NCBI GenBank assembly: GCA_009846005.1
Contig: VXYL01000059.1
Span: forward strand, 62,001-126,000
Direction: 5' to 3'
From: Gammaproteobacteria bacterium
GTDB lineage: Bacteria > Pseudomonadota > Gammaproteobacteria > Pseudomonadales > Azotimanducaceae
Length of the DNA: 64,000 bases
Shown here: positions 7,757 to 18,970 of the stretch, one piece after another
Layout of the letters: each line of letters opens with the position of its first letter
Numbering within the stretch: position 1 is the stretch's first letter
The notes under the pieces: generated by a model
Databases searched by the model: none
What the model saw: only the letters and a program-made list of their open reading frames with translations
Told to the model about the DNA's origin: nothing
Translations under genes and position numbers: made by a program

Positions 7757-8863
7757 TCAGAGGCGGTCGCCGGACCGAGACTCAGGGCACTTGGTGAACG
7801 TCAGCGCTTCCCTCCAGCCCGCCGCGCGGTCGATCTCCCGTAGGGGTGGTTCCTTCTCGTCCCCGATCAAATGCGCCAGGCCGTGTGCGAGCATGTAGGT
7901 CGGCAAGTACTCTGGCGGCTCCAAGTCAGCCAGGTTCGCACATAGAGCGCCCACCCGCGCGTCGTCCCCGGCCAGCGCGTCGATAGCCGTCCCGGCCCGA
8001 TCACGTTGCGCCGAGGAGATGTCCGCGAATTGTTCCGCGAACAGGGCGGAGAGTGCAGCGTGGGCGCTCGTATCGGTGACCCGCAGAGTGTCGTAGTACG
8101 CGAAGGCGTTCGCGACCAGCAGCAGGTCGGCCATGCGATCGTAGTTTCCCATGTCGAGACATGCCCGAGCGCCGGAGGTGATGTCAGCGGCCGTGAACGA
8201 ATTGGAAACGGTCTCCGCCGCCACGCAATCCAGCGCATTCGTTGCAGCCAGATTACCTGGGACTTCGATGTGCACGCCGTTCGCAGGTTCGCTTGACGGC
8301 TCCGCGATTCGCACCGACTCGGCCACGAAGTCCGCCGAACGCGCCATACGCTCTCTGAACGCTTCGGATTCGGCGCCCGATCCGAACGTGAACCCCCCCG
8401 GTACGGAGTGCGGCCGCGTGCGCAGTGCACTCGTAACTATGAACACGACAGTTCCGTCCACGACGATGCGCAGGTCGCTCACGGTCCCGTAAGGGGAATC
8501 CAGATCGTGGGTGCAATAGGTCCGACCCCGAACGCCTTGGCCGATAGCCGAGTCGATGCGGTAGGGGCCATCGAACTTGACCGCCGCGCAGCCCTCGCGG
8601 GACAGCTCTCGCATGAGCGCCATGACCGCCTCCGCGGTCATCGGTTTCGCCACGCTCAGGCGCTGTTCGACGATGACCCACTCCGCGTCCAGAATATTCG
8701 ATCCTGCGGGAATCCACTGGCGCTCGTACGACTCGCCCATGGTCTCCTTGGGAAGCCCGGTCCACTCGATACCCGCTGGCATTTGCATGGTGATTTCGCC
8801 GGCGGCCGCGCCATCCGAGAGTACTGCGAATATGGCGGCGACCGCTGCGACATGGAACCCCAT
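7757..8863 (-). CDS. Hypothetical exported protein
   Basis: I do not recognise the family. The 368-residue product from ATG 8863 has a probable signal peptide (MGFHVAAVAAIFAVLSDGAAAG). Three single cysteines (in EGCAAV, RTYCTHD and LDCVAA) could form disulfides. The C-terminal half is helical, with NALDCVAAETV and YLPTYMLAHGLAHLIGDE. A longer reading to 9034 is low-complexity Arg-rich sequence and unlikely. It sits alone between fimT and bamD. Confidence 0.75.
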   Translation of the reverse strand: MGFHVAAVAAIFAVLSDGAAAGEITMQMPAGIEWTGLPKETMGESYERQWIPAGSNILDAEWVIVEQRLSVAKPMTAEAVMALMRELSREGCAAVKFDGPYRIDSAIGQGVRGRTYCTHDLDSPYGTVSDLRIVVDGTVVFIVTSALRTRPHSVPGGFTFGSGAESEAFRERMARSADFVAESVRIAEPSSEPANGVHIEVPGNLAATNALDCVAAETVSNSFTAADITSGARACLDMGNYDRMADLLLVANAFAYYDTLRVTDTSAHAALSALFAEQFADISSAQRDRAGTAIDALAGDDARVGALCANLADLEPPEYLPTYMLAHGLAHLIGDEKEPPLREIDRAAGWREALTFTKCPESRSGDRL

Positions 8864-9085
8864 CCGGGGACGACGGGTGCGGGCCGTCGTGGCATGCGAC
8901 CGATCCGGCGGAAGCCCGCAGACAGCCCAGTATACGGTCCGTTCTCTCAATTCTGGCCCTGAACGACCAGCGCCTCGACGAGAATTTCGCGCGCGATTCG
9001 ACGGCGGGGCTGGGCCCGAGGCGGCCCGATGCACAGGGGAGCGAAGGCGCGTCGTCCCCGGCGCGGTCGGGCAGTCACTGGCGCG

Positions 9086-10033
9086 CTACGATGGGTTTTT
9101 GGCAACGGTACCGCTACGCCGGATCGTGAGAGGTGGCGGCGCCTCGGGTCGACCGAGCAGGCCGAAGGTCACCATGTTCAGCCAGTTTCGTTGCCGGTTG
9201 TCGATGACCTTGCGGAGCACAAGCTGGCCTTGCCCGTCGAAGGCGTAGTAGTCGGGGAAGTTGAGCGCGAGCACCGCCAAGGCGTCGTGGGCGGAGTCAT
9301 CGAGTCCCAGTTGCCAATTCGCCTCAACGAGCACAGCTAAGGCGTCGGGCACGGCATTCGTCTGCGAGAAATTCTCGATGACGTAACGGGCGCGATTGGC
9401 GGCGGCCACGAATGCTCCGCGACCCAAGTAGTAGGTGGCCACATTGAGTTCGTGCGCCGCGAGCACATTGCGGATGTAGATCATCCGCTGCCGGCTGTCC
9501 ATGGCGTAGATACTGCCGGGAAAGCTGGTGACGAGGTCGTTGAAGTAGACGAATGCCTGTTTGATGTTGGTGATGTCGCGACGCGAGATGTCCGTCCCCA
9601 GGAACCGTCGGAAGATGCCGCGGTCCTGGGCGAGGGAACTCAAGCCCCGCATGTAGTGGGCGTAGTCGACATTGGGATGCTGCGGGTGCAGCCGGATGAA
9701 TCGGTCCGCGGCAGCCAGGGCCGCATCGTGGTCGCCAATCATGTGATGCGCGAAGATCAGTTCCAACTGCGACTGTTCGGCGTACCTGCCAAACGGAAAC
9801 CGGGCGTCCAGGCGCTGTAGCCGGACTATGCTCTCGGTGTAGTTGCCGGACCGAAGGGCTTGCTGGGCCTCGTCGTATAGGGCCTGCTGACTTGCCTCGG
9901 CGGAATCACCATATTCGTCCAAGTCGTCACGCTCGCCCAAACCGGCGCATCCGGACAGCGCCGCCACCAGTGCAATGACGATGACGCCGTGGTGCCGCGC
10001 GGCACACCGGTCGTTGGGTGCTTCCCCGAACAT
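9086..10033 (-). CDS. bamD: Outer membrane assembly lipoprotein BamD
   Basis: Essential lipoprotein of the beta-barrel assembly machine, acting on the periplasmic face of the outer membrane. A signal sequence ends in the lipobox LSGC. TPR repeats follow: ALYDEAQQALRSGNYTESI, RFPFGRYAEQSQLELIFAHH, ADRFIRLHPQHPNVDYAHYM, and the BamD-typical stretch DFNDL-like FVYFNDLVTSFPGS. At 315 residues it is longer than E. coli BamD, mostly by a C-terminal extension. It is divergent from rluD, the same arrangement as in Pseudomonas. Confidence 0.95.
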   Translation of the reverse strand: MFGEAPNDRCAARHHGVIVIALVAALSGCAGLGERDDLDEYGDSAEASQQALYDEAQQALRSGNYTESIVRLQRLDARFPFGRYAEQSQLELIFAHHMIGDHDAALAAADRFIRLHPQHPNVDYAHYMRGLSSLAQDRGIFRRFLGTDISRRDITNIKQAFVYFNDLVTSFPGSIYAMDSRQRMIYIRNVLAAHELNVATYYLGRGAFVAAANRARYVIENFSQTNAVPDALAVLVEANWQLGLDDSAHDALAVLALNFPDYYAFDGQGQLVLRKVIDNRQRNWLNMVTFGLLGRPEAPPPLTIRRSGTVAKNPS

Positions 10034-10214
10034 GCACGCGCCAAAGACTTGGGATCGCGGTCTGCGCGGGTTCATTGGTGCCGTGTCAACGTGTGCCATG
10101 GAGCGTGGCGCTATCGTAGCAGTCCAACCGGCGCTATGCTCGGCTCGATGCCCGCCGTCGACGTGCCGCTGTTGGAATACCTCATTTGCATGGGCTGTCG
10201 CTCGTTCGGTTGCC

Positions 10215-11219
10215 ATGCGCCCTGGCATGGCTGATCCGTTGGATCGTCCCTCCGCAGTCGTTGAGTTGGACGCCGTCGTGCCGCGGGAGTTCCACGGTCG
10301 GCGGGTCGATTGGGTGGCGACGCAGTTGTTCCAGGAAAGCGAACCGGAAGATGGGCCGGTTGTGTCGCGCTCGGAACTGAGCCGGTGGATCCGGGCGGGC
10401 CTGCTGTCGCTTGACGACCGCGCGGTGAAGCCCAAGACCCCGGTGGCGGCGGGACAGCGGATTCGCCTGCGCGCGGAGCGGTTGCCGCGGTTCGACTGGA
10501 GCGCCGCGGAGGCGTTGGCGTTTGGCGTCGTCTACGAAGACCCGCACATCCTGGTTGTCGACAAGCCGGCAGGGCTCGTGGTTCATCCCGGTGCCGGGAA
10601 TCCGCGCGGAACGCTGGTCAATGGCTTGCTCCGTCACCGGCCGACGCTTGCGGAGCTTCCTCGGGCGGGACTGATCCAGCGACTCGACAAGGACACCAGC
10701 GGGTTGATGGTCGTGGCGGGCAACGAATCGAGCCTCAAGAGCCTCCTGAACGACATGCAGGCCAGGCGGATCGAGCGGAGCTACTTGGCGGTCGTCGAGG
10801 GGACGGTCGCGACCGACCGGCGCATCGACTTCGCCATCGGCAGGGATCGCCGCAACCGGCTGCGCCAGAGCGTTCGCCAGGATGGTCGCGCGGCCGTGAC
10901 CCACGTTGCGGTCAGAACACGGTTCTCGGCGCATACGCTGATCGAGGCGCAGCTCGAGACCGGCAGAACCCACCAGATTCGCGTGCACATGGCATGCATC
11001 GGCCACCCCCTAGTGGGCGATCGCCGTTACGGCGCCCGGCGCGTCGTTCCTGCGAGTGCAACGGCAACCGACGCCGAGGTCGTGCGGCGTTTCCCTCGCC
11101 AGGCGCTACATGCCTATCGCTTGGCGTTCACGCACCCGGCGAGCGGCGAACGGGTGGCGTTTCAATCGGATCTGCCGGAGGACATGCGGTGCTTGCGGCA
11201 CGCGTTGGAAGCACACTGA
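10215..11219 (+). CDS. rluD: 23S rRNA pseudouridine synthase RluD
   Basis: Makes pseudouridines 1911/1915/1917 in 23S rRNA helix 69. N-terminal S4-like RNA-binding domain (SRSELSRWIRAGLLSLD), then the RluA/RluD catalytic domain with GLIQRLDKDTSGLMVVA carrying the catalytic Asp, and ETGRTHQIRVHMACIGHPLV. Product 334 residues from ATG 10215; ATG 10227 is also possible. pgeF starts inside its last codons, a common arrangement. Confidence 0.96.
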   Translation: MRPGMADPLDRPSAVVELDAVVPREFHGRRVDWVATQLFQESEPEDGPVVSRSELSRWIRAGLLSLDDRAVKPKTPVAAGQRIRLRAERLPRFDWSAAEALAFGVVYEDPHILVVDKPAGLVVHPGAGNPRGTLVNGLLRHRPTLAELPRAGLIQRLDKDTSGLMVVAGNESSLKSLLNDMQARRIERSYLAVVEGTVATDRRIDFAIGRDRRNRLRQSVRQDGRAAVTHVAVRTRFSAHTLIEAQLETGRTHQIRVHMACIGHPLVGDRRYGARRVVPASATATDAEVVRRFPRQALHAYRLAFTHPASGERVAFQSDLPEDMRCLRHALEAH

Positions 11220-11959
11220 TAGAGCCCGAGTGGCCCGTGCCGAACCGTGTCCGTGCCCTGGTCACGACCCGGGCCGGGGGAGTCAGCGAGCCGCCCTATG
11301 AGTCCTTCAACCTGGCGTTCCACGTTGGCGATGCGGCGGAGCGGGTCAAGCGCAACCGACGTCGATTGCTGGACCAGGCAGGAATCGAGGTGGTGCAATG
11401 GCTCGATCAGGAGCATGGCCAGCGCGTACTGGCGGCATCAAGCGGCACCGCGGCGGGCGGGCCGATCACGGCGGATGCATCCTGGACGATGGCGGGGGAT
11501 CTGGGCCTGGCCGTGCTCGTGGCCGATTGCGTTCCGCTTCTGCTGGCAGACGAAGATGCATCCCTGGTGGCCGTGGCGCACTGCGGCTGGCGCGGCACGG
11601 TCGCCGGCGTTGTCGAGGCGACGCTGGATGCGCTGCCGTCAGCGCCGGGCCAACTGATCGCCTGGTTGGGGCCCGGCGTTTGCAGGGACTGCTACGAAGT
11701 CGGTCCCGAAGTCCGAGACGCGCTCGACGGCGACGAGCGGGCGGTTCTCGACGAACAGAGGCGGCGTAGCGGCTCGGAGCGCAAGTGGCTCATGGACCTG
11801 CCCGCGCTCATCGTGGCGCGCCTGCGGCGGTCGGGCGTCGGGCGGATCGTTGCGTCGTCCCTGTGTACGATATGCGACAAGCGGTTCTATTCGTACCGCC
11901 GGGATGGACGCACCGGGCGCTTCGCAGCGCTGATTTGGCTGGCGGCGAGAGGGGTTTAA
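11189..11959 (+). CDS. pgeF: PgeF/YfiH family purine nucleoside phosphorylase / peptidoglycan editing factor
   Basis: Copper/zinc-binding enzyme of the LACC1/YfiH family. It is reported to act on purine nucleosides and to prevent wrong amino acids entering peptidoglycan. Motifs: TTRAGGVSEPPYESFNLA, VVQWLDQEHG, the metal site AHCGWRG, GPGVCRDCYEVG and CTICDKRFYSYRRDGRTGR. GTG 11189 gives 256 residues and overlaps rluD by 31 bases; a longer reading upstream is antisense-like. Confidence 0.93.
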   Translation: MLAARVGSTLIEPEWPVPNRVRALVTTRAGGVSEPPYESFNLAFHVGDAAERVKRNRRRLLDQAGIEVVQWLDQEHGQRVLAASSGTAAGGPITADASWTMAGDLGLAVLVADCVPLLLADEDASLVAVAHCGWRGTVAGVVEATLDALPSAPGQLIAWLGPGVCRDCYEVGPEVRDALDGDERAVLDEQRRRSGSERKWLMDLPALIVARLRRSGVGRIVASSLCTICDKRFYSYRRDGRTGRFAALIWLAARGV

Positions 11960-11961
11960 CC

Positions 11962-12795
11962 TTGGCTTGGATCGATCATCCGTTTCTTGATGCGCCCTTC
12001 GGCACCGCACTTGTCGTATGCCTGATACTCGCTGCGGTCGCGTGGGTCTTATCGCTGCTCACGCGCGAGGTTTCCTGGGTGGATCGCCTGTGGTCCATTT
12101 GTCCGCCGGTCTACTGCCTGATCGTTGCGGCGGAAACGGGCTTCGAGTCGACACGCATCAACCTGATGACTGCACTCGTGGTGCTATGGGGCGTGCGCCT
12201 GACTTACAACTTCGTGCGAAAGGGCGGCTACAAGAAGGGCGGCGAGGACTACCGCTGGGCATATGTGCGCGAGAGGGTCGGTCCGGTCGGCTTCCAGTTC
12301 ATGAACGTCATCTTCATCGCGCCGGGCCAGATGCTCCTCGTGTGGTTGTTCACATCGCCGGTGCACCAGGCTTGGCGGTTCCAGGAAACAGCGTTGAATT
12401 GGCTCGATCTGGTGGCCGCCGCGCTGTTCTTGCTGCTGTTCGTCGGCGAGACCGTCGCCGACCAGCAGATGTGGAACTTCCAACAGGACAAGAAACGCCG
12501 GCTCGCCGCCGGCGAGGACATCGAACAACCGTTCATTACGACGGGTCTGTTTCGCTACTGCCGCCATCCTAACTTTGCCTGCGAGATCGGCATGTGGTGG
12601 GTCTTCTACCTGTTTGCGGTAGCGGCCTCGGGAGCGTGGCTGCATTGGACGGCGCTTGGTTTCATCGCCCTGACGGCGCAGTTCATTCCGGCCATGCGCC
12701 TCGGCGAGTCAATCTCGGCAGCCAAGTATCCCGGGTATCGCGACTACCAGGCCACAACCCCGGCGCTAGTACCCCTGCCCTGGAAAAGACCGTAG
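11962..12795 (+). CDS. DUF1295 integral membrane protein (steroid reductase / methyltransferase-like fold)
   Basis: Multi-span membrane protein of 277 residues, related to the DUF1295 group of the steroid 5-alpha-reductase / isoprenylcysteine methyltransferase fold. Typical motifs are VSWVDRLWSICP, WGVRLTYNFVRKGGY, and the C-terminal GLFRYCRHPNFACEIGMWW. Physiological substrate unknown. TTG 11962 follows GAGAGGGG and lies 2 bases after pgeF, so it is probably co-transcribed. The stop TAG 12793-12795 belongs to a hairpin repeat. Confidence 0.82.
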   Translation: MAWIDHPFLDAPFGTALVVCLILAAVAWVLSLLTREVSWVDRLWSICPPVYCLIVAAETGFESTRINLMTALVVLWGVRLTYNFVRKGGYKKGGEDYRWAYVRERVGPVGFQFMNVIFIAPGQMLLVWLFTSPVHQAWRFQETALNWLDLVAAALFLLLFVGETVADQQMWNFQQDKKRRLAAGEDIEQPFITTGLFRYCRHPNFACEIGMWWVFYLFAVAASGAWLHWTALGFIALTAQFIPAMRLGESISAAKYPGYRDYQATTPALVPLPWKRP

Positions 12796-12996
12796 GGGCG
12801 ACCCTGTCGCGCGCGCAGGTCGCGCGGTCGCCCGCCGAGGCGCGACTGGCGGCGCGGGACGGGACAAGCCCGTCCCCTACGGTTCGTCCCGTCGCTGCCA
12901 TGGCGTTGTAGGGGCGACCCTTGTGGTCGCCCGCTCGGCCCCTGTGGTCGCCCGTGCCGGTTTTGCCAACGGGACGGGACAAGCCCGTCCCCTACG
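12791..12996. repeat. Cluster of four GTAGGGG hairpin repeats
   Basis: Four copies fill most of the gap before ilvI. (1) 12791-12834 (+): arms GGGCGACC/GGTCGCCC with a 21-base loop; its TAG ends the preceding gene. (2) 12855-12882 (-): GGGACGGG/CCCGTCCC. (3) 12907-12933 (+): GGGCGACC/GGTCGCCC with loop CTTGT, followed by a lone right arm at about 12939-12954. (4) 12970-12996 (-): GGGACGGG/CCCGTCCC. Confidence 0.88.
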
Positions 12997-13020
12997 AGGC
13001 CGGTTGGTCGGAGAGGGGGC

Positions 13021-13029
13021 TGGTATAGT
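13021..13029 (+). promoter_or_regulatory. Possible extended -10 promoter of ilvIHC
   Basis: TGGTATAGT matches an extended -10 element and ends 30 bases before the ilvI GTG. No good -35 is seen at normal spacing. It lies directly after the repeat cluster. Confidence 0.35.
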
Positions 13030-13059
13030 ACGCGCCCGTTTTCGCAGGGCGACTCGCTT

Positions 13060-14838
13060 GTGACCGAACGCCTCAGCGGCGGCGAAATGCTGATCCGCGC
13101 ATTGCAGGACGAGGGTGTCGAGTACGTATTCGGCTACCCCGGCGGCGCCGTGCTGCACATTTATGACGCGATCTTCAAGCAGCAGCGCATCGAGCACATC
13201 CTGGTTCGCCACGAACAAGCCGCTACCCATATGGCGGATGGCTACGCCCGTTCCACCGGCAAGCCGGGCGTGGTGCTGGTCACGTCTGGCCCCGGGGCCA
13301 CGAATGCGGTTACCGGCATCGCCACTGCATACATGGACTCGACGCCCATCGTGGTGATCTCGGGCCAGGTCGCCAACGAATTCATCGGCAGCGACGCCTT
13401 CCAGGAGACGGACATGGTCGGGGTGTCCCGTCCGGTGGTGAAGCATAGCTATCTCGTAAGAAGTGCCGCGGAGATCCCGCGAATCGTCAAGGAGGCGTTC
13501 TACATCGCCTGTTCCGGACGCCCGGGCCCGGTGGTGATCGACGTCCCCAAGGACACCACCGATCCCAACGTGTTCTTCGACTACGAATACCCGGAAACGG
13601 TGTCCCTGCGTTCCTATGCGCCGTCGACGCGCGGTCACAGCGGGCAGATCAGGAAGGCCGTGGCCGCGCTTCTGGCCGCCAAACGGCCCGTCCTCTACAC
13701 GGGCGGCGGCGTGATCCAGGGCGACGCCGCCAGTGAGTTGACACGGCTGGCGACAAGGCTCGGATTCCCGGTCACCAATACGTTGATGGGACTTGGCGGC
13801 TTTCCGGGGGATCAGGAGCAGTTTCTCGGCATGCTCGGCATGCACGGGACTTTCGAAGCGAACATGGCCATGCATCACGCCGATCTCATCTTCGCCGTGG
13901 GGGCGCGTTTCGACGACCGGGTGACCAACAATCCCGCCAAGTTCGCCCCGGACGCGACGATCATCCACCTCGATGTCGACCCCGCGTCCATTTCGAAGAT
14001 CATCAACGCCGACATCCCCATCGTCGGACCGGCATGCTCCGTGCTGGCGGAAATCGACCGTGTCGTCGAGGCGAAGATGGCGGAAGATCCCGATGCGCTG
14101 GACGCACGCGCGTTGGCGGACTGGTGGCGGCGTATCCGGGGCTGGCGCGAGGAACACGGTCTCGACCACGATCAGCGGCACCGCAAGGGCCTCAACGGTT
14201 CGTTGCTGCCGCAGCAGGTGGTGCAGGCGGTCTACCGGGCGTCGAACGGCCAAGCCTTCGTCACCAGCGATGTCGGTCAGCACCAGATGTTCGCGGCCCA
14301 GTACTACAAGTTCGATGCGCCGCGGCGATGGATCAACAGCGGCGGGCTCGGCACGATGGGATTCGGATTGCCGGCGGCGATGGGCGTGCAGTTCGCGCAT
14401 CCCGATGGCACCGTCGCGTGCATCACCGGCGAGGGCAGCTTCATGATGAACATGCAGGAGCTGTCCACCTGCATGCAGTACGCGCTGCCGATCAAGATCA
14501 TCAACTTGAACAACCAGGCGCTGGGCATGGTCAAGCAGTGGCAGGACATGCAGTACGGGGGGCGCCACTCCCACAGTACCTACCGGGATGCCTTGCCGGA
14601 CTTCAAGGCGCTCACCGAGTCGTTCGGCCATGTCGCGTATCGGATAGACGAGCTCGACGAACTCGACGATGTCATGGCCGATGTGTTCGGGGCCAAGCAC
14701 AAGAACGACCTGGTCTTTGTCGACGCCCACATCGACGCCGAGGAGCATGTCTATCCGATGGCCATCAAGGGGGGCGCGATGAACGACATGGTGCTCGAAC
14801 GCGTGGATGGTCGAGATGACATCCGCGACGATCTCTAG
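13060..14838 (+). CDS. ilvI: Acetolactate synthase large subunit
   Basis: ThDP- and FAD-dependent enzyme making acetolactate or acetohydroxybutyrate, the first common step to Val, Leu and Ile. 592 residues. The catalytic Glu is in HEQAATHMADGYAR (E52). The FAD/central domain has VGARFDDRVTNNPAKF. The ThDP motif runs from GEGSFMMNMQELSTC to LNN. The GTG start has no longer in-frame alternative. It forms an operon with ilvH and ilvC, followed by pssA-msrP-msrQ as in Pseudomonas. This is the biosynthetic enzyme; two further ThDP enzymes at 33425 and 57735 are separate families. Confidence 0.96.
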   Translation: MTERLSGGEMLIRALQDEGVEYVFGYPGGAVLHIYDAIFKQQRIEHILVRHEQAATHMADGYARSTGKPGVVLVTSGPGATNAVTGIATAYMDSTPIVVISGQVANEFIGSDAFQETDMVGVSRPVVKHSYLVRSAAEIPRIVKEAFYIACSGRPGPVVIDVPKDTTDPNVFFDYEYPETVSLRSYAPSTRGHSGQIRKAVAALLAAKRPVLYTGGGVIQGDAASELTRLATRLGFPVTNTLMGLGGFPGDQEQFLGMLGMHGTFEANMAMHHADLIFAVGARFDDRVTNNPAKFAPDATIIHLDVDPASISKIINADIPIVGPACSVLAEIDRVVEAKMAEDPDALDARALADWWRRIRGWREEHGLDHDQRHRKGLNGSLLPQQVVQAVYRASNGQAFVTSDVGQHQMFAAQYYKFDAPRRWINSGGLGTMGFGLPAAMGVQFAHPDGTVACITGEGSFMMNMQELSTCMQYALPIKIINLNNQALGMVKQWQDMQYGGRHSHSTYRDALPDFKALTESFGHVAYRIDELDELDDVMADVFGAKHKNDLVFVDAHIDAEEHVYPMAIKGGAMNDMVLERVDGRDDIRDDL

Positions 14839-14848
14839 GGAATCGCCG

Positions 14849-16377
<1,529 letters not shown>

Positions 16378-16430
16378 GCCACGGCCGGCGGCGTTGTCCC
16401 GCCTCGATGTGGTCGCCATGATGTGGTCGA

Positions 16431-16486
16431 CCACAAAGGTCGCCCCTCGAAAACGACGGCGTAGGGGACGGGCTTGTCCCGTCCCG
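16431..16486 (+). repeat. GTAGGGG hairpin repeat plus an adjoining fragment
   Basis: The full copy at 16460-16486 has GGGACGGG, loop CTTGT and CCCGTCCC. A fragment at about 16431-16446 (CACAAAGGTCGCCCC) resembles part of a GGGCGACC-type copy. They lie between ilvC and pssA. Confidence 0.8.
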
Positions 16487-16534
16487 CTTTGGTAAGGGCT
16501 ACAATCCGTGCGACGGGCCACGATTGTCCATGAT

Positions 16535-17320
16535 ATGGCCAAGACCGAACCGCAGGACGCGGACGACGACATACATCAACTGGATCCGGGCGACCGCCTG
16601 CGGCGACGCGGCGTGTACCTGCTACCCAACCTGATCACCACCGGCGCGCTCTTCGCCGGTTTCTTCGCCATCGTCGCCGGCATGAGCGGCAACTTCGTCG
16701 CGGCGGCGCTGGCGATATTCAGCGCACTGATCTTGGATACCCTGGACGGACGCGTAGCGCGCTGGACGCGGTCCGAAAGCGAATTCGGCGCCGAGTACGA
16801 CAGCCTGTCGGACATGGTGGCGTTCGGCGTGGCCCCGGCCTTGGTGGCGTTCACCTGGGCGCTGTCCGACTTGGGACAGGTGGGTTGGGTGGTCGCGTTC
16901 ATCTACATGGCCTGCGCGGGTTTGCGCCTCGCCCGGTTCAACACTAAGGGCGACAACACCACCTTCACGGGACTCGCGAGTCCGTCTGCCGCCGCGATTG
17001 TCGCGAGCGCCGTGTGGATCTGGAGCACGCCGGGGGAAGCACCGAGCCTTTTCGCATCGATTGGGATGGCGGTGATTACCGCTGCGGTCGGACTCTTGAT
17101 GGTCTCTCAGTTCAGCTACTTCTCTCCCAAGACCCTGGATCTCAAGGGGCGCCAACCGTTTCTCGTCCTGGTCGCCATCGTCCTGGTGTTCGCGGTCATC
17201 TTCGTCCACCCGCCCCTTGTGCTGCTGCTTTGCTTCGCCGCCTATGCGCTGTCCGGCCCGGCGATGTACCTGTGGGGGCGCTATCGCGGGAACGGACTGA
17301 CGGGAACCGCGTCCAAGTAA
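16535..17320 (+). CDS. pssA: CDP-diacylglycerol--serine O-phosphatidyltransferase
   Basis: Membrane enzyme that makes phosphatidylserine, the precursor of phosphatidylethanolamine. The CDP-alcohol phosphatidyltransferase signature is complete: DTLDGRVARWTRSESEFGAE followed by YDSLSD. Several membrane helices follow. 261 residues from ATG 16535, which opens on the usual charged N-terminus; an upstream TTG/GTG-type extension is unlikely. This is the Bacillus-like small PssA typical of Pseudomonas, and its place after ilvC is conserved there. Confidence 0.95.
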   Translation: MAKTEPQDADDDIHQLDPGDRLRRRGVYLLPNLITTGALFAGFFAIVAGMSGNFVAAALAIFSALILDTLDGRVARWTRSESEFGAEYDSLSDMVAFGVAPALVAFTWALSDLGQVGWVVAFIYMACAGLRLARFNTKGDNTTFTGLASPSAAAIVASAVWIWSTPGEAPSLFASIGMAVITAAVGLLMVSQFSYFSPKTLDLKGRQPFLVLVAIVLVFAVIFVHPPLVLLLCFAAYALSGPAMYLWGRYRGNGLTGTASK

Positions 17321-17344
17321 GCAACCGAACCTGGGAAACCCGCC

Positions 17345-18307
17345 ATGCTCATCAAACCGCCGACCGACATCACGCCTTCCGAGATCACCCCGGAGAGCGT
17401 CTACCGTTCCCGGCGTCGATTCATGCGCGAGTCGGGAACGCTTGCCGCGGGAGCGGCAACGTTGGTCGGCACGTCCGCCGTCGGCCTACCCGCCGAGTGG
17501 CTGGCTGCGCGGGACGTAAAACCCGGCGAGCCCATCGGCGAGCAGATGACCTCGGAGTCCGACGCCACGAGCTACAACAACTTCTACGAGTTCGGCACCG
17601 ACAAGGGCGACCCGGCGAAGTACGCCCACGAACTGACCGTCGACCCGTGGACGGTCAACGTGACCGGCGAGGTCGAGAGACCCGGCAAGATCGGCTTGGA
17701 AGACATGCTCTCGGGGATCGATCTCGAAGAGCGCATCTATCGACTGCGCTGCGTGGAGGCCTGGTCCATGGTCATCCCCTGGATCGGCTTTCCGGTCAAG
17801 GAGGTGCTTGGCAAGTTCAAACCCACGAGCGACGCCAAGTACGTCGAGTTCAAGACCCTGCACCGGCCGTCCGAGATGCGCGGCCAACGTTCGTTCTTCT
17901 CGAACATCGACTGGCCGTACGTCGAGGGGCTTCGCATGGACGAGGCCAACCACCCCTTGGCGATCTTCGCGGTGGGCATGTACGGCAAGCTGCTGCCCAA
18001 CCAGAACGGCGCGCCGATCCGGCTCGTCGTGCCTTGGAAATACGGCTTCAAGAGCGTCAAGTCCATCGTCGAGATCCGGCTCATGAAGACGCAGCCGAGG
18101 AACACCTGGAACGTACTCCAGCCCAACGAGTACGGGTTCTACGCCAACGTCAACCCCAACGTCGATCACCCGCGCTGGAGCCAGGCCTCCGAACGACGCT
18201 TCCCCACGACGCTGTTCAGGCCAAACCGCATCCCGACGCGGATGTTCAACGGCTACGACGAGGTGGCGTCGCTCTACACGGGGCTGGACCTTACGCGCCA
18301 CTTCTAG
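17345..18307 (+). CDS. msrP: Protein-methionine-sulfoxide reductase catalytic subunit MsrP
   Basis: Periplasmic molybdopterin enzyme that repairs oxidised methionines in envelope proteins, with electrons from MsrQ. 320 residues. A twin-arginine signal SRRRFM (22-27) is followed by a small hydrophobic stretch. The Mo ligand is Cys136 in [16 protein letters not shown]-terminal family stretch: [19 protein letters not shown] 17345 gives the usual MsrP N-terminus. msrQ starts 4 bases after its stop. Confidence 0.96.
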   Translation: MLIKPPTDITPSEITPESVYRSRRRFMRESGTLAAGAATLVGTSAVGLPAEWLAARDVKPGEPIGEQMTSESDATSYNNFYEFGTDKGDPAKYAHELTVDPWTVNVTGEVERPGKIGLEDMLSGIDLEERIYRLRCVEAWSMVIPWIGFPVKEVLGKFKPTSDAKYVEFKTLHRPSEMRGQRSFFSNIDWPYVEGLRMDEANHPLAIFAVGMYGKLLPNQNGAPIRLVVPWKYGFKSVKSIVEIRLMKTQPRNTWNVLQPNEYGFYANVNPNVDHPRWSQASERRFPTTLFRPNRIPTRMFNGYDEVASLYTGLDLTRHF

Positions 18308-18311
18308 AGGC

Positions 18312-18959
18312 GTGCGGGACATGATCCCGACAACGCGCTTGGGGATCGCCAGGCTCGGCGTCTTTTGCCTTCTGGCGCTGCCCCTCGTGCTTCTGGGCGT
18401 TGATGTCTGGCGTGAGGTCGCGCAGCCGGGAAGCGCTTTCGGGCCCGACCCCACCGAGGAGGTTCTGCACTATCTGGGCCAATGGGGAATCCGGATCCTG
18501 TTGTTGACGTTGGCCGTGTCGCCGGCGTCGAGGCTGTTGCGCAAACCCCAGCTGGTTCGCTTCCGCCGGATGGTGGGGCTCTGGGCGTTCAGCTACATCG
18601 TGCTGCACTTCGCCGCCTTCCTCCTGTCCCAAGCGGGCAATTCGTTTGAGACCATCCTGGCGGTCACGCTTGCCAAAGTACGCTTCGCCGTCGTCGGCTT
18701 CTATGCGCTGGTGATGCTGATCCCCCTTGCCATCACGTCGACCCGTGGTTGGCAGCGGCGCCTCGGTCCGGGGTGGCGCAAGCTGCATCGGCTGGTCTAT
18801 CCGGCGGCCTTCGCGGCTTGGATCCATCTTGTTTGGCTTTCCAAGGGCGATTTCATGGATCCGTTGATCTACGGCCTGGTGCTGGTGTTGCTGTTCGGCG
18901 AGCGGATAGTGTTTAGAATCCGCAAGGAGCGGAGGGCCGCAGCGGCCAACGCAGCTTAA
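18312..18959 (+). CDS. msrQ: Heme-binding membrane subunit MsrQ
   Basis: Cytochrome b-type membrane protein that passes electrons from the quinone pool to MsrP. About six membrane segments, with heme-ligand candidates His in YIVLHFAAF, KLHRLVYPAAF and WIHLVW. YLGQWGIRILLLTLAVSP and LRKPQLVRFRRMVGLWAF are typical MsrQ stretches. GTG 18312 gives 215 residues; ATG 18321 may be the true start since AGAGG is 10 bases before it. Confidence 0.94.
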   Translation: MRDMIPTTRLGIARLGVFCLLALPLVLLGVDVWREVAQPGSAFGPDPTEEVLHYLGQWGIRILLLTLAVSPASRLLRKPQLVRFRRMVGLWAFSYIVLHFAAFLLSQAGNSFETILAVTLAKVRFAVVGFYALVMLIPLAITSTRGWQRRLGPGWRKLHRLVYPAAFAAWIHLVWLSKGDFMDPLIYGLVLVLLFGERIVFRIRKERRAAAANAA

Positions 18960-18970
18960 GGGGGCGGCAC

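Noticed and set aside
12791-12996. CRISPR array
   Set aside because: The repeats are spaced irregularly, differ in orientation and are found genome-wide between genes, with no uniform spacers.
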